DNA of 52,651 nucleotides from Campylobacteraceae bacterium (GTDB lineage: Bacteria > Campylobacterota > Campylobacteria > Campylobacterales > Campylobacteraceae): assembly GCA_012519705.1 (NCBI GenBank), contig JAAYPR010000049.1, forward strand, positions 1-52,651, in the 5' to 3' direction. The position numbers and the translations under genes were made by a program. Of this stretch, positions 1 to 8,388 are shown in pieces. The notes beneath the pieces are model-generated. The model worked only from the letters and a program-made list of their open reading frames with translations, was not told the DNA's origin and ran no database searches. Positions within the stretch are counted from its first letter, which is position 1. Each line of letters starts with the position of its first letter.

Positions 1-43
1 AAAACTAAATCAAAAAACCACGAAGTTCAATAATGTAAATATT

Positions 44-62
44 GAGTATGATTATCATAAAA
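44..62. promoter_or_regulatory. candidate Fur box
   Basis: This 19-base site matches the classical Fur consensus (GATAATGATTATCATTATC) at 14 of 19 positions by eye, including the perfect core TGATTATCAT. It lies upstream of a TonB-dependent receptor gene, which fits iron repression. The match is seen directly; function is inferred. Confidence 0.6.
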
Positions 63-109
63 TTCATTAATTTTTAAGCTGATATATTGTAAAATCGCCA
101 GTTCATAAA

Positions 110-128
110 GATAACAATAATTTTAATC
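110..128. promoter_or_regulatory. second, weaker candidate Fur box
   Basis: It matches the Fur consensus at about 13 of 19 positions and lies between a TATATT-like -10 element near 83-88 and the receptor start. Two sites around one promoter would be typical of tight iron control, but this one could be chance in AT-rich DNA. Confidence 0.35.
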
Positions 129-159
129 GTTATGTAATATATATTAAAAAGGATATGAG

Positions 160-2301
160 TTGTATAAAAAAAGTTTATCAGCCGTAGCGGCACTTTTTTT
201 AGTCAGTTCTGCTTTTGCAGAAGAGAGGGTTAGTCTAGATACTATAGAGGTTAGTAGCACGATTTCAGGAGCTGAGACGGTAGATGCCTACAAAGTAAGA
301 GTTAGAAATGCTACTTTGACAAAAGATATTTTAAGAGATATCCCTGGCGTTTATATGAGCGGAACAAACGGTTATAACCAAAAGATTTTTATGCGTGGGA
401 TGAGCGATAGAGCGATAAATGTTACCATTGACGGTGCAAGACAGAGGGGAAATACCTTCCACCACGCTGCTGACTTGCTATTAGATCCAGCTATTATCAA
501 AGCTGTTGATGTTGGAGTTGGAGTTCACAGTGTTGTTGGCACAAGTGGAGCGATGGGGGGAAGTGTAGCTTTTAAAACCGTCGATGCAAGTGATTTGCTA
601 GAGCATGGCGAAACCATCGGAGCAAAATTAAGAATGGGCTATGCTTCAAACAACGACCAGTTTTCACAAGGAGTGACGGTTTATGGAAGTGATGAGGATA
701 GAGTTTTTGACTTTTTGGGATATTTCAGTCATAGTGGATATGACTTTGGAGAAGATGGAAAAGGCAGAGAGATAGGCGGCGAAGGTGATGACTATAACTA
801 TCTTTTAAAACTTGGAGCAAATATCGGCGACTACTCAAGACTTTGGGCTAGCTATGAACATATGGAGCATAAAGGGCTTTATCCATTTAGACCTGAGTGG
901 CCAGGAAATCTAGATAAACTTGGAAAAAGAGATTTAAGAGATAGTAAATATACAAGAGATACTTACACTTTGGGTTATACTTATAATCCAAATAATTATA
1001 TTGATTTAGAACTAAGTGGCTACTTTACAGACCACAACCTTGACCAAACCAAAGCAGATCCAACAGGTATAGATACAGGGGTTGAGACTTGGGGCATAAA
1101 AGTTTTAAATAAGACTAAATTTGACACGGGAGCGGTAAACCATACTTTAGTTTACGGTGCTGAATATTATCAAACATCCGCATATAACGACTCTAAACAT
1201 ACATCCGGAAAGCCTATGTACTGCCCACATCCAAAATTTTGCCCTCCAGGAATGCCAAGAAACGCAACTTGGAACAACATCGGAGTTGGAGATGACAAGG
1301 TTAAAAGCTACTCTGTGTTTTTAGAAGACCAGATTAGATATGGCGGTTTAACAATCGTCCCAGGAATAAGATTTGACTACTATAAGCTTGATACTTTAGG
1401 TGGTAAAGGTAGTACATATACAGCTGGGAAATCAAACCTTGACGGAGACCCGTTTGGCAGGTCTGAGTATAGCTGGAATGAGTGGTCACCAGCACTTCTA
1501 ATCGACTACCAAACAGAGTTTGGGCTTGGAATGCATGCAAGCTACGCAAGACTATTTAGAGGACCCGATGTTTACGAAGCTATTAGACTAAATGACGCTA
1601 ACGCGATGGAGCAAGGACATATAAACCTAAAAGCTGAGACAGGAGACTCATACGAGTTAGGGCTAAGATATGGAACACAGATAGGGGAGAACTCGCATCT
1701 TAATCTATCAGCAAAATACTTCTATGTAGATTACTATGATTTAATCGGCGAAAGCTCATCATCGCTTCACGGACTTGCAACTAGGATAAATACAGGGGAT
1801 GCGGAAGTTGATGGGTTTGAGCTAGCAGCAAGACTAAGTTTAGGAAATTTAAGTCTAGGGGCAAGCTACTCAAAACAAGATATAGAGTATAAGTACTCTC
1901 AGGCAGCTAAAACAGCTGGCGGAGCTGGTTTAGGAGTATATGGCTCAACTCTTGCATACTCAAATGTTGGAGATAAATACACTCTAAATGCAGAGTATTT
2001 TATAGACTCATTAGATATGTTTTTAGGGTGGAATATGATAGCTTATGATGGTATAAGAGAGACAAACTTTGACGGTCAAGAGCTTAAAAAGACAGGATAT
2101 GCAGTTCATGATATCTATGCTACATGGGCACCAGATAGTGGTAAGTTTAAAGGCTTAGAAGTTAACTTTGGAATTTACAATATCTTTGATAAAACTTATG
2201 CATCTCATAACCAAAGAACAAACGCATTTACAAGCGATACATTTAGAATGGACTGGGAAGAGGGTAGAAACGTTAAGCTAACTGCGAGCTATAAATTTTA
2301 A
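160..2301 (+). CDS. TonB-dependent outer-membrane receptor, probably heme/hemoglobin
   Basis: This is a 713-residue ligand-gated porin of the outer membrane that would import an iron source with energy from TonB. A signal peptide covers residues 1-20 (cleavage after AFA). The plug domain follows, with the IDGARQRG and GAMGGSVAFKTVDASDLL segments that are typical of the heme/hemoglobin receptor branch. The barrel carries an FRGP motif near residue 465, followed by NLKAETGDSYELG, which resemble the FRAP and NPNL motifs of heme receptors. The chain ends in phenylalanine (ASYKF), as outer-membrane barrels usually do. The start is TTG preceded by AAAAAGGA; an ATG five bases upstream is out of frame. 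Fur-like boxes upstream and exbB-exbD-tonB downstream support iron transport. The exact ligand (heme, hemoglobin or another chelate) is inferred; C. jejuni ChuA is the obvious comparison. Confidence 0.85.
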   Translation: MYKKSLSAVAALFLVSSAFAEERVSLDTIEVSSTISGAETVDAYKVRVRNATLTKDILRDIPGVYMSGTNGYNQKIFMRGMSDRAINVTIDGARQRGNTFHHAADLLLDPAIIKAVDVGVGVHSVVGTSGAMGGSVAFKTVDASDLLEHGETIGAKLRMGYASNNDQFSQGVTVYGSDEDRVFDFLGYFSHSGYDFGEDGKGREIGGEGDDYNYLLKLGANIGDYSRLWASYEHMEHKGLYPFRPEWPGNLDKLGKRDLRDSKYTRDTYTLGYTYNPNNYIDLELSGYFTDHNLDQTKADPTGIDTGVETWGIKVLNKTKFDTGAVNHTLVYGAEYYQTSAYNDSKHTSGKPMYCPHPKFCPPGMPRNATWNNIGVGDDKVKSYSVFLEDQIRYGGLTIVPGIRFDYYKLDTLGGKGSTYTAGKSNLDGDPFGRSEYSWNEWSPALLIDYQTEFGLGMHASYARLFRGPDVYEAIRLNDANAMEQGHINLKAETGDSYELGLRYGTQIGENSHLNLSAKYFYVDYYDLIGESSSSLHGLATRINTGDAEVDGFELAARLSLGNLSLGASYSKQDIEYKYSQAAKTAGGAGLGVYGSTLAYSNVGDKYTLNAEYFIDSLDMFLGWNMIAYDGIRETNFDGQELKKTGYAVHDIYATWAPDSGKFKGLEVNFGIYNIFDKTYASHNQRTNAFTSDTFRMDWEEGRNVKLTASYKF

Positions 2302-2328
2302 TAAACAAAAACTTAATTTTACTAAACA

Positions 2329-2352
2329 AATGCCCCTGTTAAAAGGGGCATT
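2329..2352 (+). terminator. Rho-independent terminator of the receptor gene
   Basis: A 9-bp stem (AATGCCCCT with AGGGGCATT) closes a 6-base loop and is followed by an A/T-rich tract ending in TTTT. The GC-rich stem stands out in this AT-rich DNA. Confidence 0.85.
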
Positions 2353-2364
2353 ATTATTTTAATA

Positions 2365-2370
2365 TATAAT
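2365..2370 (+). promoter_or_regulatory. -10 element for exbB-exbD-tonB
   Basis: A perfect TATAAT hexamer lies 30 bases before exbB and just after the receptor terminator, so the energy-transducing genes probably have their own promoter. Confidence 0.5.
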
Positions 2371-2399
2371 TTTGTAAATTTATTACATAAGAGGGGAAG

Positions 2400-2828
2400 A
2401 TGGAATTTTTAAAAGAGTATCTTGATTATATTATCATGGGAACTTTAGCATTTATGAGTTTTTTGGTTGTGCTATATACATTTGAGAGGCTTTACTTTTA
2501 TAGCAAGGTTAAATTTAATGACTACAAAAACGCCGATGAGTTTGAAGTCGCCCTTACAAAAAACCTAACTTTAATGTATATAGTATATTCAAACGCACCA
2601 TATATCGGGCTTTTAGGAACGGTTGTTGGGATTATGATAACTTTTTATGATATGGGGCTTGCGGGCGGTGTTGATGCAAGTGCTATCATGCTTGGTATGG
2701 GACTAGCGTTAAAAGCAACTGCTCTTGGTCTTTTAGTAGCGATTCCTACTCTTATGATTTATAATGCATTTTCACGAAAAGTTGATGTTATGGTTACAAA
2801 GTACAACAACGAAATGGCTAAGAAATGA
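2400..2828 (+). CDS. exbB: TonB-system proton channel subunit ExbB
   Basis: This 142-residue inner-membrane protein belongs to the MotA/TolQ/ExbB family. It forms, with ExbD, the proton channel that energises TonB. Three membrane segments are visible: residues about 10-32, 58-80 and 92-115. The conserved core APYIGLLGTVVGIMITF is present, followed by the LKATALGLLVAIP helix. It is shorter than E. coli ExbB, as in the short Campylobacterota versions. The stop overlaps the exbD start by four bases (ATGA), indicating coupled translation. Confidence 0.93.
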   Translation: MEFLKEYLDYIIMGTLAFMSFLVVLYTFERLYFYSKVKFNDYKNADEFEVALTKNLTLMYIVYSNAPYIGLLGTVVGIMITFYDMGLAGGVDASAIMLGMGLALKATALGLLVAIPTLMIYNAFSRKVDVMVTKYNNEMAKK

Positions 2829-3214
2829 GAAGAAGCAAGCTTAGACAAGATGGGCTTAATGTTATACCACTCATAGATGTAATGCTAGTACTTCTTTGTA
2901 TAGTTTTAAGTATCTCAACTTTTATAGCACGTGGTGATATCGCTGTAAATTTACCTAAGTCAAAAAGTGGCACTGGTGAAACCAAAAAAGAGATTATAAC
3001 TATCGCAATAGATGTGAATAATACTATTTATTATGATGGTGAGGTGATTTTAGAAGATGAATTTAAGGAAAAAATTAGTTCCCTAGACAAGCAAACACCC
3101 GTGGTTTTAAGAAGCGATAAAGACGCTAAATTTGAGAGCTTTGTTAAAGTTATAGATGTTTTAAAGTATAATAATCATGAAAATTTCGCAATCGCAACAG
3201 AGATTAGAAACTAA
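2825..3214 (+). CDS. exbD: TonB-system subunit ExbD
   Basis: This 129-residue protein has one N-terminal membrane helix (about residues 13-34) preceded by RRSKLRQDGLNVIPLIDVMLVLL. The aspartate of that segment (D18) matches the essential proton-carrying residue of ExbD/TolR proteins. The rest is a periplasmic domain. It overlaps exbB by four bases and tonB by 38 bases, so the three proteins are probably made from one transcript in fixed proportion. Confidence 0.92.
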   Translation: MRRSKLRQDGLNVIPLIDVMLVLLCIVLSISTFIARGDIAVNLPKSKSGTGETKKEIITIAIDVNNTIYYDGEVILEDEFKEKISSLDKQTPVVLRSDKDAKFESFVKVIDVLKYNNHENFAIATEIRN

Positions 3215-4064
3215 AGGCTTTATTTTAGGGCTTTTTATAAGCATAGCTTTACATGCTGGAGTAGTTGGGGCTTATATTTATAGACCAGCTACCAAAGAAG
3301 TGCCAGCTGTAAATATAACTAAAATAGATTTAGGATTTTTTGAGATAGGTGGAGGGCTAAATGATGCTCCGCCAGTTGAAGATGCTGAGGTGGCAGAGGA
3401 GCTTTTAGAAGAGCTTGAAGAGCCGGTTGAAGCTATTGAAGAGCCAGTCGAAGAAGAAATCATCGAAGAGATTATTGAGCCTATTGAAGAAGTGGTAGAA
3501 GAACCAGAAGTCATAGAAGAAGTGGTTGAAACCATAGAAGAGATAGAAGACCCAATCATAATAGAAAAACCCAAAGAAGAGCCAAAGCCTGAACCAAAAC
3601 CCGAGCCAAAAAAAGAGATTAAAAAACCCGAGCCTAAAAAAGAAAAACCAAAACCACAACCTAAAAAAGAAGTTAAAAAACAATCAGTTAGCGGATACAA
3701 TGCCTATAATCCAGACGCTCCAAACAAAGTCGCCTCAAGTGCCATAACAGGTGAAAACACCATGCAAAGCCTAAGCCCAAGCGAAAAAGCAGATATCGGA
3801 GCTCAAATTCAAGCCATCATCGCAAAAGAAGCTCAGAAAAACTACCCAAGCAGGGCAAGAAGGATGAACCAGCAAGGCACAACCACGATAGAGTTTACCT
3901 ATCACACAGATGGCAAAATAACGAATTTAAAAGTTACGAAATCATCGGGACATAAAATATTAGATGAGACAGTTTTGCAAGTGATTGATAGAGTTAAGTC
4001 TAGGTTTCCAAAAATTAGTGCAACTACAACATTTACAGTGCCGATAAAATTCACTCTTAGATAA
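3177..4064 (+). CDS. tonB: energy transducer TonB
   Basis: This 295-residue protein couples the ExbB-ExbD channel to outer-membrane receptors. It has one N-terminal membrane helix (about residues 15-33) with the His-containing ISIALHAGVV segment. A long acidic and then Pro/Lys/Glu-rich periplasmic spacer follows (about 70-165). It runs from EE-rich, with repeated EEP and VEE units, to EPKPEPKPEPKK-type repeats. The C-terminal TonB domain (about 210-295) contains YPSRARRMNQQGTTTIEFTY and the SSGHKILDETVL segment. The start codon lies inside exbD. The spacer charge pattern (acidic half then basic half) is notable but within what TonB proteins show. The receptor just upstream is the likely partner. 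Confidence 0.93.
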   Translation: MKISQSQQRLETKGFILGLFISIALHAGVVGAYIYRPATKEVPAVNITKIDLGFFEIGGGLNDAPPVEDAEVAEELLEELEEPVEAIEEPVEEEIIEEIIEPIEEVVEEPEVIEEVVETIEEIEDPIIIEKPKEEPKPEPKPEPKKEIKKPEPKKEKPKPQPKKEVKKQSVSGYNAYNPDAPNKVASSAITGENTMQSLSPSEKADIGAQIQAIIAKEAQKNYPSRARRMNQQGTTTIEFTYHTDGKITNLKVTKSSGHKILDETVLQVIDRVKSRFPKISATTTFTVPIKFTLR

Positions 4065-4092
4065 ATTTAACTAATATAAAGTAAACTTACGC

Positions 4093-4098
4093 TACAAT
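4093..4098 (+). promoter_or_regulatory. -10 element for infA and the ribosomal operon
   Basis: TACAAT preceded by GC lies 34 bases before the infA start and after the tonB stop. It is the only good -10 match in the spacer. Confidence 0.4.
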
Positions 4099-4131
4099 CA
4101 AAACTTTACTAAATTTATGAAAGGAGAAAAT

Positions 4132-4350
4132 GTGGCAAAAGATGACGTTATAGAAATAGACGGAAACGTTGTAGAAGCTCTGCCAAATGCAACTTTTAAG
4201 GTAGAACTTGACAACAAGCACGTTATTTTATGTCATATCGCAGGTAAGATGAGAATGCACTACATTAGAATCATGCCAGGCGATAGAGTAAAAGTTGAAC
4301 TTACACCTTATAGCCTCGATAAAGGTAGAATAACTTACAGGTATAAGTAA
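4132..4350 (+). CDS. infA: translation initiation factor IF-1
   Basis: The 72-residue S1-like OB-fold protein binds the ribosomal A site during initiation. The family sequence [25 protein letters not shown] follows the start directly. I chose the GTG at 4132 because it sits seven bases after AAAGGAG and gives the standard 72 residues. The in-frame ATG at 4117 would add MKGEN and would put the ribosome-binding site inside the gene. It heads the ribosomal protein/RNA polymerase alpha cluster but is separated from rpmJ by an unusual structured spacer. Confidence 0.95.
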   Translation: MAKDDVIEIDGNVVEALPNATFKVELDNKHVILCHIAGKMRMHYIRIMPGDRVKVELTPYSLDKGRITYRYK

Positions 4351-4380
4351 ATTTAAAGCTTTTTTAGATAAAATGACGGT

Positions 4381-4495
4381 TTGCAATTAGCTGTGTGAAG
4401 AAGTATTTTCAAAATCACCACTATTTTGAAAATAGTTGGTTGGAAATTTCTACGTTAGAAAACACTCGTCCAACCTAGAAGTACAGTAGGCAAAT
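4381..4495 (+). ncRNA. candidate structured leader between infA and rpmJ
   Basis: The 176-base spacer contains two strong stem-loops. The first has a perfect 12-bp stem (4404-4415 with 4423-4434) and a 7-base loop. The second has an outer 7-bp stem GGTTGGA/TCCAACC (4438-4444 with 4469-4475). Inside it is a 6-bp TTTCTA/TAGAAA hairpin with a 3-base loop. CCTA at 4474-4477 could also pair with TAGG at 4487-4490, giving an alternative fold. It resembles an autoregulatory ribosomal-protein leader, but I match it to no known family. Confidence 0.4.
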
Positions 4496-4526
4496 TTTTA
4501 GTGGAATAATTTTTCAGGAGAAAAGT

Positions 4527-4640
4527 ATGAAAGTTCGTCCTTCTGTTAAGAAGATGTGCGATAAGTGCAAGATAGTTAAACGCCGCGGCGTTTTATTCGT
4601 TATATGTGAAAACCCAAGACATAAGCAAAGACAAGGATAA
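4527..4640 (+). CDS. rpmJ: 50S ribosomal protein L36
   Basis: This is a 37-residue zinc-binding ribosomal protein. The zinc ligands C11, C14, C27 and H32 are all present, so it is the zinc-ribbon form rather than the zinc-free paralogue. AGGAG lies seven bases before the ATG. It is three bases upstream of rpsM in the same operon. Confidence 0.96.
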   Translation: MKVRPSVKKMCDKCKIVKRRGVLFVICENPRHKQRQG

Positions 4641-4643
4641 GAT

Positions 4644-5012
4644 ATGGCTCGTATTGCAGGTGTAGATTTACCAAAGAAAAAAAGAGTAGAATACGGTCTT
4701 ACCTATATATATGGTATTGGTCTTTACTCATCAAGAAAAATCCTTGATGCAGTTGGAATTTCTTATGATAAAAGAGTTGCTGATTTAAGCGAAGACGAAG
4801 CAGCGGCAATCAGAAAAGAAATTCAAGAGCATTACCTAGTTGAGGGTGATCTTAGAAAAAGTGTTGCTATGGATATAAAAGCACTTATGGATTTAGGTAG
4901 CTTTAGAGGATTAAGACATAGAAAAGGTCTTCCAGTTCGTGGTCAAAAAACAAAAACAAACGCTAGAACTAGAAAAGGTAAGCGTAAAACTGTTGGTGCA
5001 GCAACTAAGTAA
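4644..5012 (+). CDS. rpsM: 30S ribosomal protein S13
   Basis: This 122-residue head protein contacts 16S rRNA and the P-site tRNA. The N-terminus [25 protein letters not shown] and the basic C-terminal tail with [18 protein letters not shown] are diagnostic. It lies between rpmJ and rpsK with short gaps, in the order common across bacteria. Confidence 0.97.
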   Translation: MARIAGVDLPKKKRVEYGLTYIYGIGLYSSRKILDAVGISYDKRVADLSEDEAAAIRKEIQEHYLVEGDLRKSVAMDIKALMDLGSFRGLRHRKGLPVRGQKTKTNARTRKGKRKTVGAATK

Positions 5013-5033
5013 GGTTAAGTAAGGATATAAAAA

Positions 5034-5426
5034 ATGGCAAAAAGAAAAGTAACAAGAAAAAAAGTAGTTAAAAAAAGTATAGCCAAAGGTGTTGTTTATA
5101 TCAATGCTTCATTTAACAATACTTCTGTGACTGTAACTGATGAGATGGGAAATGTTATATCATGGAGCAGTGCAGGAGCACTTGGCTTTAAAGGTAGCAA
5201 AAAATCAACTCCATACGCAGCTCAACAAGCAGTTGAAGATGCTATGGCAAAAGCTAAAGAAAATGGTATAAAAGAAGTTGGTATCAAAGTTCAAGGACCA
5301 GGAAGTGGTCGTGAAACAGCGGTTAAGAGCGTAGGTGGAATAGAAGGTGTAAAAGTAACATTCCTTAAAGATATAACTCCACTTCCACACAATGGTTGTA
5401 GACCTCCAAAAAGAAGAAGAGTGTAA
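5034..5426 (+). CDS. rpsK: 30S ribosomal protein S11
   Basis: This 130-residue platform protein carries the family segments [37 protein letters not shown] and the C-terminal [18 protein letters not shown]. It is preceded by AAGGA and followed after nine bases by rpsD. Confidence 0.97.
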   Translation: MAKRKVTRKKVVKKSIAKGVVYINASFNNTSVTVTDEMGNVISWSSAGALGFKGSKKSTPYAAQQAVEDAMAKAKENGIKEVGIKVQGPGSGRETAVKSVGGIEGVKVTFLKDITPLPHNGCRPPKRRRV

Positions 5427-5435
5427 GGATAGAAG

Positions 5436-6062
5436 ATGGCAAGATATACAGGACCAGTTGAAAAAATAGAAAGAAGACTAGGAGCTGACCTAGGACTAAA
5501 AGGCGAGAGAAGATTAGCTGGAAAAGACGCTTTTAATAAAAGACAATTCGCTCCAGGACAGCACGGTCAAAGAAGAGCAAAAATAAGCGAGTATGGTCTT
5601 CAACTTAGAGAGAAACAAAAAGCTAAATTTATGTATGGTTTAAACGAAAAACAGTTTAGAAACTTATTTAAAGAAGCTTCTAAGAAAGAAGGAAACACAG
5701 GTACTATCTTTATCCAGATGCTAGAACAAAGACTTGACAACGTAGTTTATAGAATGGGTTTTGCAACAACTAGAAGATTTGCAAGACAACTAGTAACTCA
5801 CGGACATATTCTAGTAGATGGAAAAAGAGTTGATATTCCATCATATAGAGTAAAACCAGGTCAAAAAATTGAAATTATAGAAAAAAGTAAAGATAACGCT
5901 CAAATTTCAAGAGCAGTAGATTTAACAGCTCAAACTGGAATAGTTGGATGGGTAGATGTAGAAAAAGATAAAAGATTTGGTATATTTACAAGAATTCCAG
6001 AAAGAGAAGAGATCAATATCCCAGTTGAAGAGAGATACATAATCGAGCTTTACTCAAAATAA
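5436..6062 (+). CDS. rpsD: 30S ribosomal protein S4
   Basis: This 208-residue 16S rRNA assembly protein begins [19 protein letters not shown]. Its S4 RNA-binding domain is at about residues 98-160 ([34 protein letters not shown]). The N-terminus lacks the zinc-binding cysteines, so it is the C-minus type. It sits directly before rpoA, as in most alpha operons. Confidence 0.97.
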   Translation: MARYTGPVEKIERRLGADLGLKGERRLAGKDAFNKRQFAPGQHGQRRAKISEYGLQLREKQKAKFMYGLNEKQFRNLFKEASKKEGNTGTIFIQMLEQRLDNVVYRMGFATTRRFARQLVTHGHILVDGKRVDIPSYRVKPGQKIEIIEKSKDNAQISRAVDLTAQTGIVGWVDVEKDKRFGIFTRIPEREEINIPVEERYIIELYSK

Positions 6063-6074
6063 TAGGGGGCATTC

Positions 6075-7088
6075 ATGAAAAAGATTACAACATCAGCCTA
6101 TATGCCAACTGAGATAAGAGTTGAAAATGTAAGTGAAAACGTAGCAAGAGTTATAGCATATCCATTTGAAACAGGGTATGCTGTTACAGTTGCCCACCCG
6201 CTTAGAAGACTTCTTTATACAAGCAGTGTTGGTTATGCTCCTATAGGTGTTAAAATTGAAGGTGTGGCACACGAGTTTGATAGTATAGCTGGGATGCACG
6301 AAGACGTTGCTCTTTTTATAATCAACCTTAAAAATTTAAGAGTTAAGTTAAAAGATGATTCCAGCAAAGAGACCGTAAGTTATGAGTTTAACGGACCTAT
6401 GGAAGTTAAAGGAAGTGACTTAAATAAAGACGGCATTGTGGTAGTTAATCCAGACCATCACATAGCAACTTTAAACGAAGATGCAACTCTAAAATTTACT
6501 ATCACAGTAGAAAAAGGTATCGGATATGTTCCAAGTGAGGAGCTAAAAGAGTATGTTGCTAAAGATTTCTTAGCACTAGATGCGTTTTTTACACCAGTAA
6601 AAAGAGCAGTTTATGATATAGAAAATACTCTAGTTGATGATAACCCAGACTATGAGAAAGTAATTTTTACCATCACAACAAATGGTCAAGTTACACCGAT
6701 AGAAGCGTTTAAAAACGCACTTGATACTATGTATCAACAACTCTCTGTATTTGGAAATATAGTTGAGGTTGAAATTCCAGCCGCTCCTATGCTTTCATCT
6801 GAGACAAGCGAGCATGCTAAACTTTTTGAAAGTATTGAAAACCTAAATTTAAGTGCTAGAAGCTTTAACTGTTTAGATAGAGCAGGATTTAAGTATATAG
6901 GTGAAATTGCTTTAATGGAAGAGAGTGTTTTAAAAGAGATTAAAAACTTAGGTAAAAAATCTCTTGAAGAGATAAAAGCGGTTATGGAAGAGATAGGCTA
7001 TCCGATTGACAACTTTGAACTTTTAGATCAAAAAGATAGGCTAGAAGCAAAAATTAAAGAGTTAAAAAAAGAAAGCGATGAAGGATAA
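6075..7088 (+). CDS. rpoA: RNA polymerase alpha subunit
   Basis: This 337-residue subunit nucleates assembly of core RNA polymerase. The N-terminal domain (about 1-230) includes [21 protein letters not shown], for dimerisation and beta contact. The C-terminal domain (about 255-320, [24 protein letters not shown]) contacts UP elements and activators. It lies twelve bases after rpsD and three bases before rplQ. Confidence 0.97.
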   Translation: MKKITTSAYMPTEIRVENVSENVARVIAYPFETGYAVTVAHPLRRLLYTSSVGYAPIGVKIEGVAHEFDSIAGMHEDVALFIINLKNLRVKLKDDSSKETVSYEFNGPMEVKGSDLNKDGIVVVNPDHHIATLNEDATLKFTITVEKGIGYVPSEELKEYVAKDFLALDAFFTPVKRAVYDIENTLVDDNPDYEKVIFTITTNGQVTPIEAFKNALDTMYQQLSVFGNIVEVEIPAAPMLSSETSEHAKLFESIENLNLSARSFNCLDRAGFKYIGEIALMEESVLKEIKNLGKKSLEEIKAVMEEIGYPIDNFELLDQKDRLEAKIKELKKESDEG

Positions 7089-7091
7089 CAT

Positions 7092-7445
7092 ATGAGACAT
7101 GGACATGGTTATAGAAAACTAAATAGAGCTCCAGCTCACAGAAGTGCAACACTTAAAAACTTATCAATTGCCCTAATTAAAAACGGTAAAATTGAGACAA
7201 CACTTCCAAAAGCAAAAGAGCTTAGAAGCTATATAGAAAAACTTATCACTAGAGCAAGAGTTGGTGACTTTAACGCTCACAGAGTGGTATTTGCTAAACT
7301 TCAAGACAAAGAGTGCACAAAAGCCCTAGTTGAAGAGATAGCACCAAAATATAAAGATAGAAACGGTGGCTACACAAGAATAGTTAGAACTAGACTAAGA
7401 CGTGGTGATGCTGCTGAGATGGCTTACATAGAGTTAGTAGACTAA
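7092..7445 (+). CDS. rplQ: 50S ribosomal protein L17
   Basis: This 117-residue protein begins [19 protein letters not shown], the L17 signature, and ends in the [18 protein letters not shown] motif. It closes the ribosomal cluster and is followed by a terminator. Confidence 0.97.
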   Translation: MRHGHGYRKLNRAPAHRSATLKNLSIALIKNGKIETTLPKAKELRSYIEKLITRARVGDFNAHRVVFAKLQDKECTKALVEEIAPKYKDRNGGYTRIVRTRLRRGDAAEMAYIELVD

Positions 7446-7455
7446 TTTATACCAA

Positions 7456-7487
7456 GCTAGAATTTGGCAAATTTGCTAAATTCTAGC
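7456..7487 (+). terminator. terminator after rplQ
   Basis: A perfect 10-bp stem (GCTAGAATTT with AAATTCTAGC) encloses a partly self-complementary loop. It is followed by AAAACTCCCTTTTT. Confidence 0.7.
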
Positions 7488-7574
7488 AAAACTCCCTTTT
7501 TAAACACTCATTAAATTTATAATTTATCAAATTTACGCTAAAATACATTCAAAAATTCAAAAGGAAACTTAAAT

Positions 7575-7850
7575 ATGATACCATTTAGCGATGAAGAACT
7601 AATTGACCCAGTTTTAAGTAGTTTAGATACCATTAGGCCAATGCTTCAAAATGATGGCGGAGACATAAAACTACTTGGCATTAAAAACGGAGTTATTTAC
7701 GTTCAACTTCAAGGTGCATGCCACGGTTGTCCATCAAGCGGAAATACTTTAAAATACGGCGTTGAAAGACAAGCAAGGATAGATATCCACCCAGAACTTA
7801 GCATTGTAAACATTCCTATTGGCGAGGATTTTGATATTGCAAAAGTTTGA
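7575..7850 (+). CDS. nfu: NifU C-terminal-domain (Nfu) iron-sulfur carrier
   Basis: This 91-residue protein consists of a single Nfu domain that carries and delivers Fe-S clusters. The motif VQLQGACHGCPSSGNTLKYGVE contains the CxxC pair that binds the cluster. There is no IscU or ferredoxin part. A TAAAAT -10 element lies near 7539. It starts an operon continuing through murE to tkt; C. jejuni has an nfu homologue before murE in the same order. Confidence 0.9.
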   Translation: MIPFSDEELIDPVLSSLDTIRPMLQNDGGDIKLLGIKNGVIYVQLQGACHGCPSSGNTLKYGVERQARIDIHPELSIVNIPIGEDFDIAKV

Positions 7851-8388
7851 AAAACTTGGAATTAACGCATTTAAAAACCAAGAACTAGATTTAGCGATAA
7901 CTTATTTTAGTCTTACAGAACGCGTGGATGATGAAGTGTTGTTTTTAGTAAATTTATGTGAAGTTGCTAAACAAAACTATGATGAGAGCGATATGCTTTT
8001 TGAGTATTATCAGTTTTTAAAAAGCGAAGATAGGCTAGATTTTAAAGAGTTAAATGACATTTTAGAAGCCATCGAAGAAGAGGTTTTTAGCGAACTAGAT
8101 GATGATTTAAGAGATGAAAATGCGATAACCTACGAAGACTTTAAAAATATAGTTTTAAATAGAGTTGGCTTTAAGGAGGGCTTAACAGGAGTTATGACTT
8201 CAACAAGACTTGTTTTAAGAAATAGCGATAACTTCTTAGACTTTATAGAAAACTTACTTGATAACGGCTTGGTGGATGCGGGAATTTCATACTTTGAGAC
8301 ATTTTTAGAAATTCACGGCTCAAGCTCGCTTAAAACAAAACACATTGCAGAGAAAATCAAAAATTATGAAGATAGAAATAAAAGATAA
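7837..8388 (+). CDS. uncharacterised helical protein between nfu and murE
   Basis: I do not recognise a functional family in these 183 residues. The protein is acidic and looks alpha-helical, with no signal peptide, membrane segment or metal-binding cluster. Its N-terminus (FEKLGINAFKNQELDLAITYFSL) could be a single TPR-like pair. The TTG at 7837 was chosen because GCGAGGA precedes it by eight bases; an in-frame TTG at 7819 would add six residues and lacks a site. It overlaps nfu by 14 bases and murE by 23. The same position in C. jejuni is also held by a hypothetical gene, so it is a conserved partner of unknown role. Confidence 0.75.
   Translation: MQKFEKLGINAFKNQELDLAITYFSLTERVDDEVLFLVNLCEVAKQNYDESDMLFEYYQFLKSEDRLDFKELNDILEAIEEEVFSELDDDLRDENAITYEDFKNIVLNRVGFKEGLTGVMTSTRLVLRNSDNFLDFIENLLDNGLVDAGISYFETFLEIHGSSSLKTKHIAEKIKNYEDRNKR

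Noticed and set aside
3278-3700. Minus-strand frames opposite tonB
   Set aside because: They are antisense to the Glu/Pro/Lys spacer of TonB, which gives long open but meaningless Ser/Phe-rich frames.
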